A program made the position numbers and the translations under genes. From the NCBI GenBank assembly GCA_023458375.1, contig JAEWZT010000002.1:62001-126000 (forward strand): 64,000 nt of DNA, in the 5' to 3' direction. Under the pieces are notes generated by a model. The model searched no databases. It saw only the letters and a program-made list of their open reading frames with translations, and was not told the origin of the DNA. Positions within the stretch are counted from its first letter, which is position 1, and every line of letters starts with the position of its first letter. Below are positions 17,376-27,372 of this stretch, piece after piece. The DNA is from Bacillota bacterium. GTDB lineage: Bacteria; Bacillota; Clostridia; Christensenellales; CAG-314.

Positions 17376-19124
17376 CTACACCTCCTTGCTTTGGGAAGTG
17401 TAGACTTCCCTGTATATTTCCGAGCGCTGCAAAAGTTCCTTGTGGCTGCCTACGTCAACTATTTCTCCCTTGTCAAGCACGACAATTTTGTCTGCTGAGG
17501 AAACGGAGGCTATTCTTTGCGCAATTATAATTTTAGTTACGTCGGGAAGCTCGTTGGCAAAGGTTTCCCTTATCTTTTCATCGGTTTTTGTGTCAACGGC
17601 GCTTGTGGAGTCGTCCATAATGATAATTTTTGGGTTTTTAAGCAGCGCCCGCGCTATGCAAAGCCTTTGCTTTTGCCCGCCCGAAAGGTTGACGCCCCCC
17701 TGCCCCAAAACAGTGTCGTAGCCGTTGGGAAAAGACATTATAAAGTCGTGCGCGCAGGCTTTTTTGCAGGCGTCTACAACTTGCCCGTCGGTGGCGTTTA
17801 CGTCGCCCCAGCGCATATTCTCGGCGATTGTGCCGCTAAACAAAACGTTCTTTTGAAGCACCATTGAAACGGCGTCTCTTAAAGTTCCGTAGTCGTAGCT
17901 CCTTACGTCCTTGCCGCCCACCATAACGGCGCCGCCGTCAACATCATATAGGCGGGGGATTAGCTGCACAAGGGTAGATTTTCCTTCGCCCGTGCCGCTT
18001 ATGACACCCACCGTTTCGCCGCTGTTTATTTTAAGGTTGATATTTTTTAAAATTAATTTGTCCTCGTCGTTAGCGTAAGAAAAGTTTACGTTGTCAAACA
18101 CTATGCTGCCGTCAGCGGGGGTTTCCTTGTCGCTGCCGTTTTCCATCTCCGACCGGGTGTTGAGCACCTCGCAAATACGCCCTATGCTTGCCTTGCTTGT
18201 AACAAAGGTTGCCGCCATCATAGCCAGCATAAGCAAACTGTTGAGCATTTGCACGGCATAAGTAATCATTGCCGACAGGTCGCCTACCTTTAAGCCGCCC
18301 TTAATAACAAGCGCACCGCCGAAACCTACTATCGCAAGCTTGCAGCCATACATTATTAGCTGCATTACGGGCATTAAAAGCACCATCATTCGTTCGGCGG
18401 AAATTGACCAGCCCATCAAACGGTTTATATTTTCGGCAAAAGTTTCTTTTTCGTGGTCTTCGCGCACGAAAGACTTGACGACCCTTATGTTGATAAGGTT
18501 TTCCTGCACCTTGCCGTTTAGCTCGTCGTAGCCTTGAAGCATTTTTCTAAAACGCGGAAACGCCTTAGAAAGCGTAATGGCGGCAGTCAAAACAATTAAA
18601 GGTATTGCTACCGCAAAGACGATTGCAAGTTCGCCGTTCATGTTAAACGCCATTAAAGTCGCCATAACAAACATTAAAGGCGAGCGCACAAGCGTTCTAA
18701 TTAGCTGCATATAAGCCATCTGCACGTTTGAAACGTCGGTGGTGCAGCGCGTAACAAGCGAGGCGGTAGAAAACTTGTCAATGTTGCCGAAAGAGAAATC
18801 TTGAATCTTGTAAAAAAGGCTTCTTCTCAAATTCTTACTGAAACCCACGCTTGCGGCGGCGGCAAAATACGCCGAAAGCATGCCGCAGATTAGGGAACCC
18901 GCCGCCATTAAAACCATGTAAAGCCCCTGGGTCAAAATGTCTTTCATAAGGGGGATATCCCCCGCTTGCAGCAAGTTGACTATTCCCGCCATTGTCTTGG
19001 GAATAAAGACTTCAAGCACCACTTCGCCTATCATAAACAGAGGTGAAAGAATGCTTTGCGCGACGAACCCTTTTGCGTTAGCCAGTAAGTCAAAGAGAGA
19101 ACCCTTTGTCTTAGCTTTTACCAT
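17376..19124 (-). CDS. ABC exporter half-transporter, degenerate ATPase site
   Basis: A 582-residue half-exporter with six membrane helices (about 15-310) and a C-terminal ATPase domain. Walker A is GTGEGKST and the signature is LSGGQ, but Walker B reads IIIMDDSTSAVD: an aspartate replaces the catalytic glutamate. In known heterodimeric exporters the subunit with this change supplies the non-hydrolysing site, and its partner (gene ending at 15448) keeps the glutamate. It is the first gene of the pair. AAGGAAG lies upstream of the ATG with about 11 bases spacing. Confidence 0.92.
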   Translation of the reverse strand: MVKAKTKGSLFDLLANAKGFVAQSILSPLFMIGEVVLEVFIPKTMAGIVNLLQAGDIPLMKDILTQGLYMVLMAAGSLICGMLSAYFAAAASVGFSKNLRRSLFYKIQDFSFGNIDKFSTASLVTRCTTDVSNVQMAYMQLIRTLVRSPLMFVMATLMAFNMNGELAIVFAVAIPLIVLTAAITLSKAFPRFRKMLQGYDELNGKVQENLINIRVVKSFVREDHEKETFAENINRLMGWSISAERMMVLLMPVMQLIMYGCKLAIVGFGGALVIKGGLKVGDLSAMITYAVQMLNSLLMLAMMAATFVTSKASIGRICEVLNTRSEMENGSDKETPADGSIVFDNVNFSYANDEDKLILKNINLKINSGETVGVISGTGEGKSTLVQLIPRLYDVDGGAVMVGGKDVRSYDYGTLRDAVSMVLQKNVLFSGTIAENMRWGDVNATDGQVVDACKKACAHDFIMSFPNGYDTVLGQGGVNLSGGQKQRLCIARALLKNPKIIIMDDSTSAVDTKTDEKIRETFANELPDVTKIIIAQRIASVSSADKIVVLDKGEIVDVGSHKELLQRSEIYREVYTSQSKEV

Positions 19125-19344
19125 TTGTTTTATATACTTCCTTATCTTTATAGCAAATTATTATAAGGGCTACAAATATTTATTGCCTTGCAACAAATAC
19201 TTTAACCCTTCCGCCTTTACTTAAAGTTTTTTAATCTTTAAGATTTTGACATCTTAAACACAAAAAACGTCAACTAAATTGTATTGCACCGTCAAACATT
19301 AGTCAATTGAAAAAATTCTTTAAACTAGAAATTTAACAGAAATT

Positions 19345-22300
19345 TCATTTTTTCTTTTGCAGGAATATGACGTTTCCTTCCCCCAGCAGGGCGTTAAGCT
19401 CGTAGCCTATGCCCGCGCATTGGCGCACTTTGTCGGGCATGCCGTATTTTGCAGAGCCTATGACAAGCACCACCGAAACGTCGCCCGCGTAGCTTGAAAG
19501 CACGGCGGAAATCTTTTCGTAAAGTTCGTTGTCCTTTTTCATCATTCTAAGGTAAAGGGTTGTTTCTTCCTTTTGCTCTTCCCCCTCGCTTTCCCCCCAA
19601 GGCTCAATCTTGTCCACAAAAATTTTCGGCACGTCGTCGGCTTTTACCGACATAGACCCCTTAACCGTTACCACCGCGTCTTCGATTAAAAACTTTTTGT
19701 TAATTTCAAGCGCCCTGTTAAAAAGCAGCAAATCAATGGAGCCGTATAAATCTTCCAACTTTGCCGAGCACATATTTTTGCCCGACTTGGTTATCATTTT
19801 GTTGATGCTTCCTATGCTGCCCCCTAAGGCAATCTTTTTTCCGTCGTATTCCGATATTAAAGCGTCAAGCGCTAATGCGTCTTCTTTGTCTATTGCAAAA
19901 TTGGAGGTATTAAGCTCAAATGTTTTGAGCTTGTCGGCGTATTCGTCAAGGCGGTTGCCTGAAATGCACATGCCCAGCACTTCCTTTTCAAGGGCGAGTT
20001 TATACTTTAAACCGTATTCTTTTATATTGCTGAACTCTATCCCCTCAAAGGTGCCGTCATCGCCTAAAAGGTCAAACATTGAAAACTGACCCGACTCCCG
20101 CTTTTTCTTATCGGCGGAAATACGCTCCATTAAAGGCTCAAAAACAGCCATCATTTCGGCGCGGGGAGAATTAAAGCAGTCAAAGGCGCCTCCTTTAATC
20201 ATATTTTCCACCAAACGTTTGTTAAGTATTCTGCTGTCAACTCTTGACAAAAAATCGCGTAGCGACTTAAATTCGCCTCCTTGGTTTCTTTCCTTTATAA
20301 TGCCCTCAACGGCAACCCTGCCCACTCCCTTAACGCCCGAAAGCCCGAAAAGAATTTCGCCGTTAACCACGTCAAAGTCGGAGTCGGATTTATTTATATG
20401 GGGGGGCAAAACCTTTACCCCTTTGTCCCTTGCCGACGCGACGTATTTTTTTATCTCGTCAATTTTATCTATTCTGTTGTTTAAGATTGAGGTGATAAAT
20501 TCCTCAAAATAATAGCACTTTAAGTAGGCGGTTTGGTAGGCTATGTAGGCGTATCCCGCGGCGTGAGATTTATTGAATGCGTATTGCGCAAAGTCCGTCA
20601 TCTTATCAAAAATACTGTTTGCCAACTCTTCGCTTATGCCGTTGCGTTTTGACCCGGGGGTTAAAACGTTGCCGTCTTTGTCCGTTTTGCCAAAGACGAA
20701 AAGGTCGCGCTGGTTTGCCATTTCTGCGGCGTCTTTTTTGCCCATCGCCCGCCTTATAATGTCAGCCTGCCCGTAGGTGTAGCCCGCCATAGTGCGCACA
20801 ATCTGCAAAATCTGCTCTTGATACACCATACAGCCGTAGGTGGGGCTTAGCGCCTCTTTAAGCATGGGGTGGGGGTAAGCTACGCTTTCCGAATTCTTTT
20901 TTCCCGCAATGTATTCGGGAATAAACTGCATGGGACCGGGACGGAAAAGAGAAATTCCCGCGATAATATCTTCCAGACAGGTAGGTTGAAGTTCCATCAT
21001 GGTGCGCCTCATGCCGGGAGATTCAAGCTGGAATACCGCCTGCGTTTCGCCCGAGCTTATAAGGTCGTAAACCTTTTTGTCATCGTATTCGCATTTGGAA
21101 AAATCTACGGTAACGCCCCTTGTTTTTTTAACTAACTTAATGGTTTTGTCTATATCGGTTAAGTTTGCAAGCCCTAAAAAGTCAATTTTAAGCAGCCCCA
21201 GCTCCTCAACCTCTTTCATGTTAAACTGCGTCGTAACGTCGTCGCCGTTTTTCTGCAACGGTATGTGGTCGCTTATTTTGTCGCGGCAGATGACTACCCC
21301 CGCCGCGTGGGTGGAGGCGTGCCTGTGCGCCCCTTCAAGCTGTATGGCAAGGTCTATTACCTTTTTCATTTGGTAATCTTCGTCGTATATGGCTCGAACT
21401 TCGGGTATCATTACGCTTTCTTCGCCCTCTTTGTTTTTTTCCAAGCCAATGATTTGCTTTAAGTTACCCTTAATTCCGTTAGGAATTAGTTTGCTTACCT
21501 TGTCAACGTCTTGGTAAGGCACCCTTAAAACGCGGGCGACGTCTTTAATGGCAGCCTTTGCCGCCATAGTGCCAAAGGTGATAATTTGCGCGACGTTGTC
21601 TTTTCCGTATTTGTCAATGACGTATTTGATGACTTCGCCCCGCCTTTCCATACAAAAGTCCACGTCAAAGTCAGGCATGCTTTTGCGTTCGGGGTTTAAA
21701 AACCTTTCAAAAATGAGGTTGTATTTTAACGGCTCAACTTTGGTAATGCCAAGAGCGTATGCGATTATGCTTCCCGCGCCGCTGCCCCGCCCCGGACCTA
21801 CGGCTATGCCGTTGTTTTCGGCGTAGTGGATGAAGTCCCACACAATTAGGTAATATTCAACGTAGCCCATTTCCACTATCGTGCCGTATTCGTATTTTGC
21901 CCTGTCCAAAATTTCACTCGACAAAGGCAGAGGATACTTTTCTGCAAGCCCCTTCATCATTAAGTGGTGCAAAAACTGAGGCGGGGTCATTCCGTTTTCC
22001 GGCGTATAATTTGGCAGCAGTTTTTCTTTGACTATCTGCACGTCGCACTGCCGCGCTATTTTTACCGTATTGTCAAGCGCTTCTTTGGCGTAGGGGAAAA
22101 GCTCCGCCATTTCGTCGTAGTCTTTTAAATAAAACTCCGAACCCTCGAAGCGCATTCTGTTTGTGTCGTCAACAAAGCGCCCCGTCTGCACGCAAAGCAA
22201 AATGTCGTGCATTTCGGCGTCGCTTCTTGACAGGTAATGCACGTCGTTTGTGGCGACAAGCCCCACGCCGTGCTTTTTTGCAAGCTCAATGAGCTTAGGC

Positions 22301-22965
22301 AAGACAAAACGTTCTTCGGCAATATTGTGGTCTTGTATTTCTATGTAGTAGTCCTGCCCGAAAAGCTCTTTGTATTGAAGCACCAGCTTGTCCGCCTCCT
22401 GTTCTTTTCCTTCGAGCAAAAGCTGGGGCAGTTCCCCCGCGATACACGCCGAAAGGCAGATAAGCCCCTTGGCATGCTCTTTTAACAAATTAAAGTCAAT
22501 TCTCGGCTTATAGTAAAACCCTTGGGTAAAGGCAAGGCTGTCAAGCTTGATAAGGTTGCGGTAACCCTCCTGCGTTTTTGCCAAAAGCACAAGGTGAAAA
22601 AACTCTCTGTCCGCCCTGCCCGAACGGGAGTTCATATCTTCCGCAACATACATTTCGCAACCGATTACGGGCTTAACCTCAAACAGCTCTTCTTTTGAGG
22701 GAGGAATTTCAACACAGGGGACGCCGTTTTTTTCCGCCTCCCGCTTGTGCAACTCATTTTGCTTTTGGCGCTTTTTGGCAAGCGCCTCCCTGCGTTTTTT
22801 GTCGGCGCAGTAAAAATGATACGCCCCGTACATGTTGCCGTGGTCGGTAATAGCTACGTAACGCATGTTTTTTTCAACGCATTTTTCAAAAAGCTTCTCT
22901 ATACGGCTCGCGCCGTCAAGCAGGCTGTATTCCGTATGAAGATGCAGGTGTGCAAATTCTCCCAT
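19345..22965 (-). CDS. dnaE: DNA polymerase III alpha subunit DnaE
   Basis: A 1206-residue replicative polymerase of the C family. The N-terminal PHP domain (about 1-300) shows HLHTEYSLLDGASRIEKL and AITDHGNMYG. The palm carries GPGRGSGAGSIIAY and the catalytic PDFDVDFCMERR (about residue 430), followed by the fingers, a helix-hairpin-helix FGLSGVKGVG near 900, and an OB-fold near 1020-1100. There is no embedded exonuclease, so this is DnaE and not PolC. Full length. AAAGGA lies just before the ATG at 22965. Its transcript follows whiA on the same strand after a 310-base gap. Confidence 0.96.
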   Translation of the reverse strand: MGEFAHLHLHTEYSLLDGASRIEKLFEKCVEKNMRYVAITDHGNMYGAYHFYCADKKRREALAKKRQKQNELHKREAEKNGVPCVEIPPSKEELFEVKPVIGCEMYVAEDMNSRSGRADREFFHLVLLAKTQEGYRNLIKLDSLAFTQGFYYKPRIDFNLLKEHAKGLICLSACIAGELPQLLLEGKEQEADKLVLQYKELFGQDYYIEIQDHNIAEERFVLPKLIELAKKHGVGLVATNDVHYLSRSDAEMHDILLCVQTGRFVDDTNRMRFEGSEFYLKDYDEMAELFPYAKEALDNTVKIARQCDVQIVKEKLLPNYTPENGMTPPQFLHHLMMKGLAEKYPLPLSSEILDRAKYEYGTIVEMGYVEYYLIVWDFIHYAENNGIAVGPGRGSGAGSIIAYALGITKVEPLKYNLIFERFLNPERKSMPDFDVDFCMERRGEVIKYVIDKYGKDNVAQIITFGTMAAKAAIKDVARVLRVPYQDVDKVSKLIPNGIKGNLKQIIGLEKNKEGEESVMIPEVRAIYDEDYQMKKVIDLAIQLEGAHRHASTHAAGVVICRDKISDHIPLQKNGDDVTTQFNMKEVEELGLLKIDFLGLANLTDIDKTIKLVKKTRGVTVDFSKCEYDDKKVYDLISSGETQAVFQLESPGMRRTMMELQPTCLEDIIAGISLFRPGPMQFIPEYIAGKKNSESVAYPHPMLKEALSPTYGCMVYQEQILQIVRTMAGYTYGQADIIRRAMGKKDAAEMANQRDLFVFGKTDKDGNVLTPGSKRNGISEELANSIFDKMTDFAQYAFNKSHAAGYAYIAYQTAYLKCYYFEEFITSILNNRIDKIDEIKKYVASARDKGVKVLPPHINKSDSDFDVVNGEILFGLSGVKGVGRVAVEGIIKERNQGGEFKSLRDFLSRVDSRILNKRLVENMIKGGAFDCFNSPRAEMMAVFEPLMERISADKKKRESGQFSMFDLLGDDGTFEGIEFSNIKEYGLKYKLALEKEVLGMCISGNRLDEYADKLKTFELNTSNFAIDKEDALALDALISEYDGKKIALGGSIGSINKMITKSGKNMCSAKLEDLYGSIDLLLFNRALEINKKFLIEDAVVTVKGSMSVKADDVPKIFVDKIEPWGESEGEEQKEETTLYLRMMKKDNELYEKISAVLSSYAGDVSVVLVIGSAKYGMPDKVRQCAGIGYELNALLGEGNVIFLQKKK

Positions 22966-23275
22966 TTTTCCTTTTTACCGTTTTTTTAGCTTTTGCGTTT
23001 TTTTCAAATATTTACAAAAATTCTTTTATTTTTCTTTTTGCATTTTTTTGGGGTTTAGAAGTTAGTTTTTACTTTTACTTGCTTGTGTTTTGTTTGCCTT
23101 TTACACAATTTTGCTGTTTAGCTTTGACTTGCCTTTTTGCACTTCTTTCGGCTTACGCTTGCCCTATTAGTTTATTCCGCTATAAACACTCGCTTTTTAA
23201 CTGCGGTTTACACTAATTATCTCTTGTGAAACTTATTCTGTTAAGCCATTTTTTCGCGTTTTTATTCTTTTGCGG
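22966..23275. other. T-rich spacer between whiA and dnaE
   Basis: No gene. The plus strand is extremely rich in T, so the dnaE leader RNA would be A-rich. No hairpin terminator for whiA was seen. Confidence 0.45.
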
Positions 23276-24223
23276 TTACTGCTCTTCTTTTTGTTCTTCT
23301 TCCCAAAGCCTTATAAGGCTGTTCATTCTGTGGACGGCGCCGCTTTTGCTTATGCCCAGCTTATGCGCAAGCTCCGCCATTGAGGAGTCGGGCTCTTCAA
23401 TGCGCAGCTCCGCCAGTTCTTTAAGCCCCTTGCTTAAATTATTCATTTTGCCTTTGAGAATAAGGCTGTGTATGGCTTCAAGCTGTTTTGCAGAAGCGTT
23501 AACGCTCTTGTCAAGGTTTGCCATAGTGCAGTTTGTCTGCCTGTTTGCGTCGTTTCTTAAAGAGCGTTCAATTTTAAGGTTTTCCATTGAAAGCATACAT
23601 TTTGAAGCCCCCAAAAGCACCAGCGCGTCGCTTATTTGATTGCTTTCTTTGGCATAAACCAAATAACCTTCCTTTTTTTCCGTAATTTTAAAGCTTACAA
23701 AAAAACGCGCAAGCGTTTGTTCAAGCGTTTGGGCAAAGGGCAGGTTGTGGGCATAAAACTCCATGTGATACCCCGCCGCGGCGCTGCCCGCTTTGGGGAC
23801 GCTTACGCTGCCCCCCATTAAAAAACAACCCTTTAAAAAAGCTTTGGCGCAGCATTCACCTTCAAGCGCAAACTTGTCGGCGCTTCGGGCGATTTGCGTA
23901 AAGCCCTCTTTGTCGCGCACCAAAATACCGCACTGGTATAAAATATCTTCCCCCAGAGCGGCGAAACAAAACTTTTCGTTAGCTCCTTTTTTTTGAGAAA
24001 AGATTTCGCCCTCAACGCCGTAAAGTTTTTGTGTCAAAGAACTAAGCTTTTCAATTAAATCCAAATTGCTGTTGCACACTTCAAAACCCGCGCCCTTGCT
24101 GCTTAACGTAACAGAACTGTAAAACAGCAGCGCCGACATAAAGGCGGGGGCGCAGCAGGGCAAAAGCTTTAAGCCGCCCAGTATTTCTTTTTTAATTTTC
24201 TGGCTGAAAGTTTCCTTTTTCAT
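23276..24223 (-). CDS. whiA: DNA-binding protein WhiA
   Basis: A 315-residue protein combining a LAGLIDADG-homing-endonuclease-like N-terminal region (about 1-200; LLPCCAPAFMSALLFYSS, then KCMLSMENLKIERSLRNDAN at the junction) and a C-terminal helix-turn-helix (MAELAHKLGISKSGAVHRMN, about 280-300). WhiA is conserved in Gram-positives and influences cell division and chromosome segregation; in actinobacteria it controls sporulation. Its ATG overlaps the stop of the PHP gene (ATGA at 24220-24223), so the two are translationally coupled. Confidence 0.93.
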   Translation of the reverse strand: MKKETFSQKIKKEILGGLKLLPCCAPAFMSALLFYSSVTLSSKGAGFEVCNSNLDLIEKLSSLTQKLYGVEGEIFSQKKGANEKFCFAALGEDILYQCGILVRDKEGFTQIARSADKFALEGECCAKAFLKGCFLMGGSVSVPKAGSAAAGYHMEFYAHNLPFAQTLEQTLARFFVSFKITEKKEGYLVYAKESNQISDALVLLGASKCMLSMENLKIERSLRNDANRQTNCTMANLDKSVNASAKQLEAIHSLILKGKMNNLSKGLKELAELRIEEPDSSMAELAHKLGISKSGAVHRMNSLIRLWEEEQKEEQ

Positions 24224-24960
24224 TTTTCAAAAACTACCTTTTTATTCCAGTTGACAAGTATATTTTTGTCAATGCCCAGCCTGTCAAGCAAAGCAAGCGG
24301 AACGGAAACGTCGCCTACACGGTTTGGGCTGTGGGCGTCGGAATTGGCGATTATTTTTGCCTTGCTTGAAGTAAGCGTATATACTTCCTTGTCCGTTAAG
24401 GACACCTTTTTGCCGTTAAGCTCCATCATTACGCCGTAATCGTAGGCGGCTTGCGCAACTTGCGCTACGTCTACGGGCAAAGCGTAACCGATATGGGAAA
24501 TAATTTTTACGCCCTTTTGCTTTATCGCCTCAACAAAAACTTTGGTAAACAGCGCTCTTTGCTTATCGGAGGGGCGCTTGATTTTTATCAGCCCCATTAA
24601 ATTGTAGCGGCAAAAGTCAAGGGGGTCTTTGGGCAGCATTGCCATATGATAGCCCGCCACAACGTAGTCCAAAATTTTGAGGTCGTACGGTTTTAAGTCA
24701 AGCAAACCCTTTGAACAAAAAATATTGGCTTCTATCCCCAAAAGAATTTCAATGTCGGGATATTTTTCCCTTAGCCTGTCCACCTCTATTCTTTCTCTGT
24801 ATAAATCGGCGCGGTGAACGCCGAAAGCTATGTGGCGGAATCCGTGTTCCGTAATCCCCACCTGTTTTAACCCTTTTTCCCTTGCGGCAAGCACCGTTTG
24901 CTCAATACTCCCCTTGCCGTCGCTATATCTCGTATGGGTGTGTAAATCTGCTAGTATCAA
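24220..24960 (-). CDS. PHP-domain phosphatase
   Basis: A 246-residue metal-dependent phosphoesterase of the PHP superfamily, YcdX/histidinol-phosphatase-like. Metal ligands are visible in ADLHTHTRYSDGKG, GITEHG, the central ISHIGYALPVD histidine region and ANSDAHSPNRVG. The start codon is TTG at 24960, chosen because GGGAG sits 6 bases upstream and the frame begins directly with the conserved ILADLHTHT. It overlaps the end of murB by 38 bases and whiA by 4, so murB, this gene and whiA form one unit. The substrate is unknown; its place between murB and whiA suggests a housekeeping role. Confidence 0.87.
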   Translation of the reverse strand: MILADLHTHTRYSDGKGSIEQTVLAAREKGLKQVGITEHGFRHIAFGVHRADLYRERIEVDRLREKYPDIEILLGIEANIFCSKGLLDLKPYDLKILDYVVAGYHMAMLPKDPLDFCRYNLMGLIKIKRPSDKQRALFTKVFVEAIKQKGVKIISHIGYALPVDVAQVAQAAYDYGVMMELNGKKVSLTDKEVYTLTSSKAKIIANSDAHSPNRVGDVSVPLALLDRLGIDKNILVNWNKKVVFEK

Positions 24961-25873
24961 TTTTTTCTCCCAAGTAAAGCGGCTCCCTTGTCAGCCATAT
25001 TTTATGTGTGTCGTAAACGCGTCTTTGCACCCGCTCAATTAAAAGCTTTACATCCTTTGCCGACGCGCCGCCGCTGTTTATAATAAAATTCGCGTGCTTT
25101 TCGCTTACCCTAGCGCCGCCGACGCTTAACCCCTTTAACCCAGCTTCTTCGATGACCTTACCGGGAAAAACGTCCTTTTGGCGTAAAAACACGCTTCCCG
25201 CGCTGGGGTAGTCAAGGGGCTGCAAAGCCTTTTTTTTGGCAAGCATATTTTTCATTAAGCTATAAATATCCTGCGCGAACCCTTCGTCAAACTTAAACGC
25301 CCCTTCGGTAACGATATAGCCGTTTGAAAGCAAGGCGCTTGAACGGTAAGACAGATTTAGTTCCTCTTTGCCAAACCGTTTAAAGCCCCTGCCGTCGGTA
25401 GCCCAAACGTAAAGCAGGCAGTCCTTTATCTCTTTTCCGAAACAGCCGCTGTTGTGGGCTATGGCTCCCCCCGCGCTTGCGGGAAAAGCCGACAAAAACT
25501 CCGCCCCCGTAAGGCTTCCCGAATATGCCGCCTTAGCGATTGAGGAAACGCTCGCGCCCCCTTTGGCGTAAACGACCTCGCCCTTTCTTTCAACCTCCGC
25601 AAGCCGCCCGCTAAGTTTGACAACCAAACCGCCGTAATGCTGGGTGGGAAGAGTGTTCGCACCCCTGCCTAAAACGGTAAAGGGGATATTTTCCTCTTTA
25701 CAAAAGTACAGCAAACCTTTTAGCTTTTCTTCCTCTTGGACGCAGGACACGCAGCGCGCGCTTCCCCCCGCCTTAAAGGTTAAAAGCTCCTTTTGGCTTA
25801 CGTTGTAAAAGGGCTTGACGCCGCTGATTTTTTCAATGCGCCGCATTTGACGGCGAGATATATTATACAACAT
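24923..25873 (-). CDS. murB: UDP-N-acetylenolpyruvoylglucosamine reductase MurB
   Basis: A 316-residue flavoenzyme that uses NADPH to make UDP-N-acetylmuramic acid in the second committed step of peptidoglycan synthesis. FAD-binding segments include TVLGRGANTLP, GAEFLSAFPASAGGAIAHNSG and LSYRSSAL; the catalytic serine lies in PSAGSVF and the C-terminal glutamate region in KHANFIINSGGASAKDV. This is the compact type-II form. Its last residues (KIDTSRFTHPYEI) extend the usual end because the gene runs 38 bases into the PHP gene. The ribosome site AAGGA lies 6 bases before the ATG. Confidence 0.94.
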   Translation of the reverse strand: MLYNISRRQMRRIEKISGVKPFYNVSQKELLTFKAGGSARCVSCVQEEEKLKGLLYFCKEENIPFTVLGRGANTLPTQHYGGLVVKLSGRLAEVERKGEVVYAKGGASVSSIAKAAYSGSLTGAEFLSAFPASAGGAIAHNSGCFGKEIKDCLLYVWATDGRGFKRFGKEELNLSYRSSALLSNGYIVTEGAFKFDEGFAQDIYSLMKNMLAKKKALQPLDYPSAGSVFLRQKDVFPGKVIEEAGLKGLSVGGARVSEKHANFIINSGGASAKDVKLLIERVQRRVYDTHKIWLTREPLYLGEKIDTSRFTHPYEI

Positions 25874-26289
25874 TTCCCTTCCTTAATCAATTATATAGCG
25901 GACGGCTTGGCAAAAATGTAATTTTGCCTGTTTTTTCGCATTTACTAAGATGCTTCTTCCGTTACAATACGCTTTTACCTTAAATACTGTTAACGCTATT
26001 AAAAAGCTAACGCGGAAAAAACCATTGTCTTATACAAAAAACCAAATGCGGTGCAAATATTTTTTTAGTTTAATATAAGCTTGTTTTAAGCGGACAAAAA
26101 GATACAAAGCCTTGATGCAAGCGGCGCGGCTTTATGCAGTTGAATAACTTATGCAAGATAGCATTATCTAGGCGGGTAACATATTTAAAGGTCTTAGCTG
26201 TATATCCCGCAAAAATTAATTTAGGCTAAACCGTTGTATTCGCTCAAAACCTTTTGCTCAAAAAATGACAGTTAAGCAGAGCAGTTGTG
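25874..26289. other. Gene-free spacer
   Basis: No coding region, tRNA or clear hairpin seen between murB and the solute-binding gene; it should contain the promoter of the murB unit but no pair was convincing. Confidence 0.4.
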
Positions 26290-27372
26290 TTAACCCTTTT
26301 TAAATATGTTTTGGGCGGCAAGGCGTTCAAGCTCTTCCCTTTCCCTGCCGTCGGCAAAGGCGTGCAAGAAATTTTCCGTCTTATAGAGCGCGGCTTCGCA
26401 AAGTTTTTTCCAGCCCCCATCGTAAAGGTTATTTAGACAAGGAGAAAACATTTCCAAATAAGCGACTTTGCTTTGAGCTTTGTCGCTTGTCAGATATTCA
26501 ATAAACTTTGTTGCGTATTGCCTGTTACCGCTTTTTTCTTCAAAACTCCCCCCGGCGATAAACTGCAATAAGTCGTTGTAGCTTGTAAGCGGCGAAAAGG
26601 CAAGCTCCCCTATTTGACCGTTTAAATACCTGTTGTTAAGACGGTAGGCATCGCGCTGCGTTCCCGCCAAAAAGACCGCATTGCCCTTTAAATATGCCTC
26701 ATAGGCTTTATATTGGCTTTCTGCCAAAAAACACTCGCTTTTTGCGGCGCTGACTGCTGTTCCGCTTTGTAAATACAATGCGTGAAGGGGGGCGCAAGCT
26801 GCTCCTCCTGCGGCGCAAAAAAGGTATTCATAGGAGGGTTTTTTAAACGCTTTATAAGAAAAAGAAGAAGCAAACAGCGCTTCAAGAGGCGTTTTGTATC
26901 CCTCAATAAGCGACTGTTGGGCGATTAAACAATAAACGCCCGCCAGATAGGGCAGCGCGTATTGCACGCCTTTGTATTTGCCCGCAAGAGAAAAGCTCCC
27001 CGCCGTATTGTCAACGCCGCTAAAAGAAATCAGATAGGGCAAAAAGCCGAGCCCCTCCCCGGACGGAAAGGAAATAAGGTCAAAACACTCCCCTTCTTGC
27101 AGCTTTTGCTGCGCCTGCTCATATGTTAAGGTGTTGATATGCACATATACGCCCTTGTTCTCTTGCTCATACGAAGCAGCCGCTTGCGTCAGCCACGACG
27201 AACGCGCATATGCTCCCCCTTCAAAGCTTTCAATATGCCACAAAGTCAGCACCGATTTAAAGCCATCTTCCCCTTTTATCACGTTGCTTTGGGGCGTAAG
27301 GGCGGGCAGAATGAAAAGGAATATGTAGGCGGCGGCAAGCAGCGTAAGTAAAAATGCCGACAGTTTTTTCAT
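26290..27372 (-). CDS. Extracellular solute-binding protein-like, membrane-anchored
   Basis: A 360-residue exported protein resembling family-1 ABC substrate-binding proteins: a mature region beginning SVLTLWHIESFEGGAYARSSWL, a DLISFPSG first-lobe segment, ALPYLAG hinge-like region and a C-terminal ATKFIEYLTSDKAQSKVA typical of the family. Residues 4-28 form a hydrophobic signal, but there is no lipobox cysteine, unlike most Gram-positive members, so it is probably retained by an uncleaved anchor or released. No permease or ATPase gene is nearby. A sugar-type ligand would fit the family but cannot be stated. Confidence 0.7.
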   Translation of the reverse strand: MKKLSAFLLTLLAAAYIFLFILPALTPQSNVIKGEDGFKSVLTLWHIESFEGGAYARSSWLTQAAASYEQENKGVYVHINTLTYEQAQQKLQEGECFDLISFPSGEGLGFLPYLISFSGVDNTAGSFSLAGKYKGVQYALPYLAGVYCLIAQQSLIEGYKTPLEALFASSFSYKAFKKPSYEYLFCAAGGAACAPLHALYLQSGTAVSAAKSECFLAESQYKAYEAYLKGNAVFLAGTQRDAYRLNNRYLNGQIGELAFSPLTSYNDLLQFIAGGSFEEKSGNRQYATKFIEYLTSDKAQSKVAYLEMFSPCLNNLYDGGWKKLCEAALYKTENFLHAFADGREREELERLAAQNIFKKG

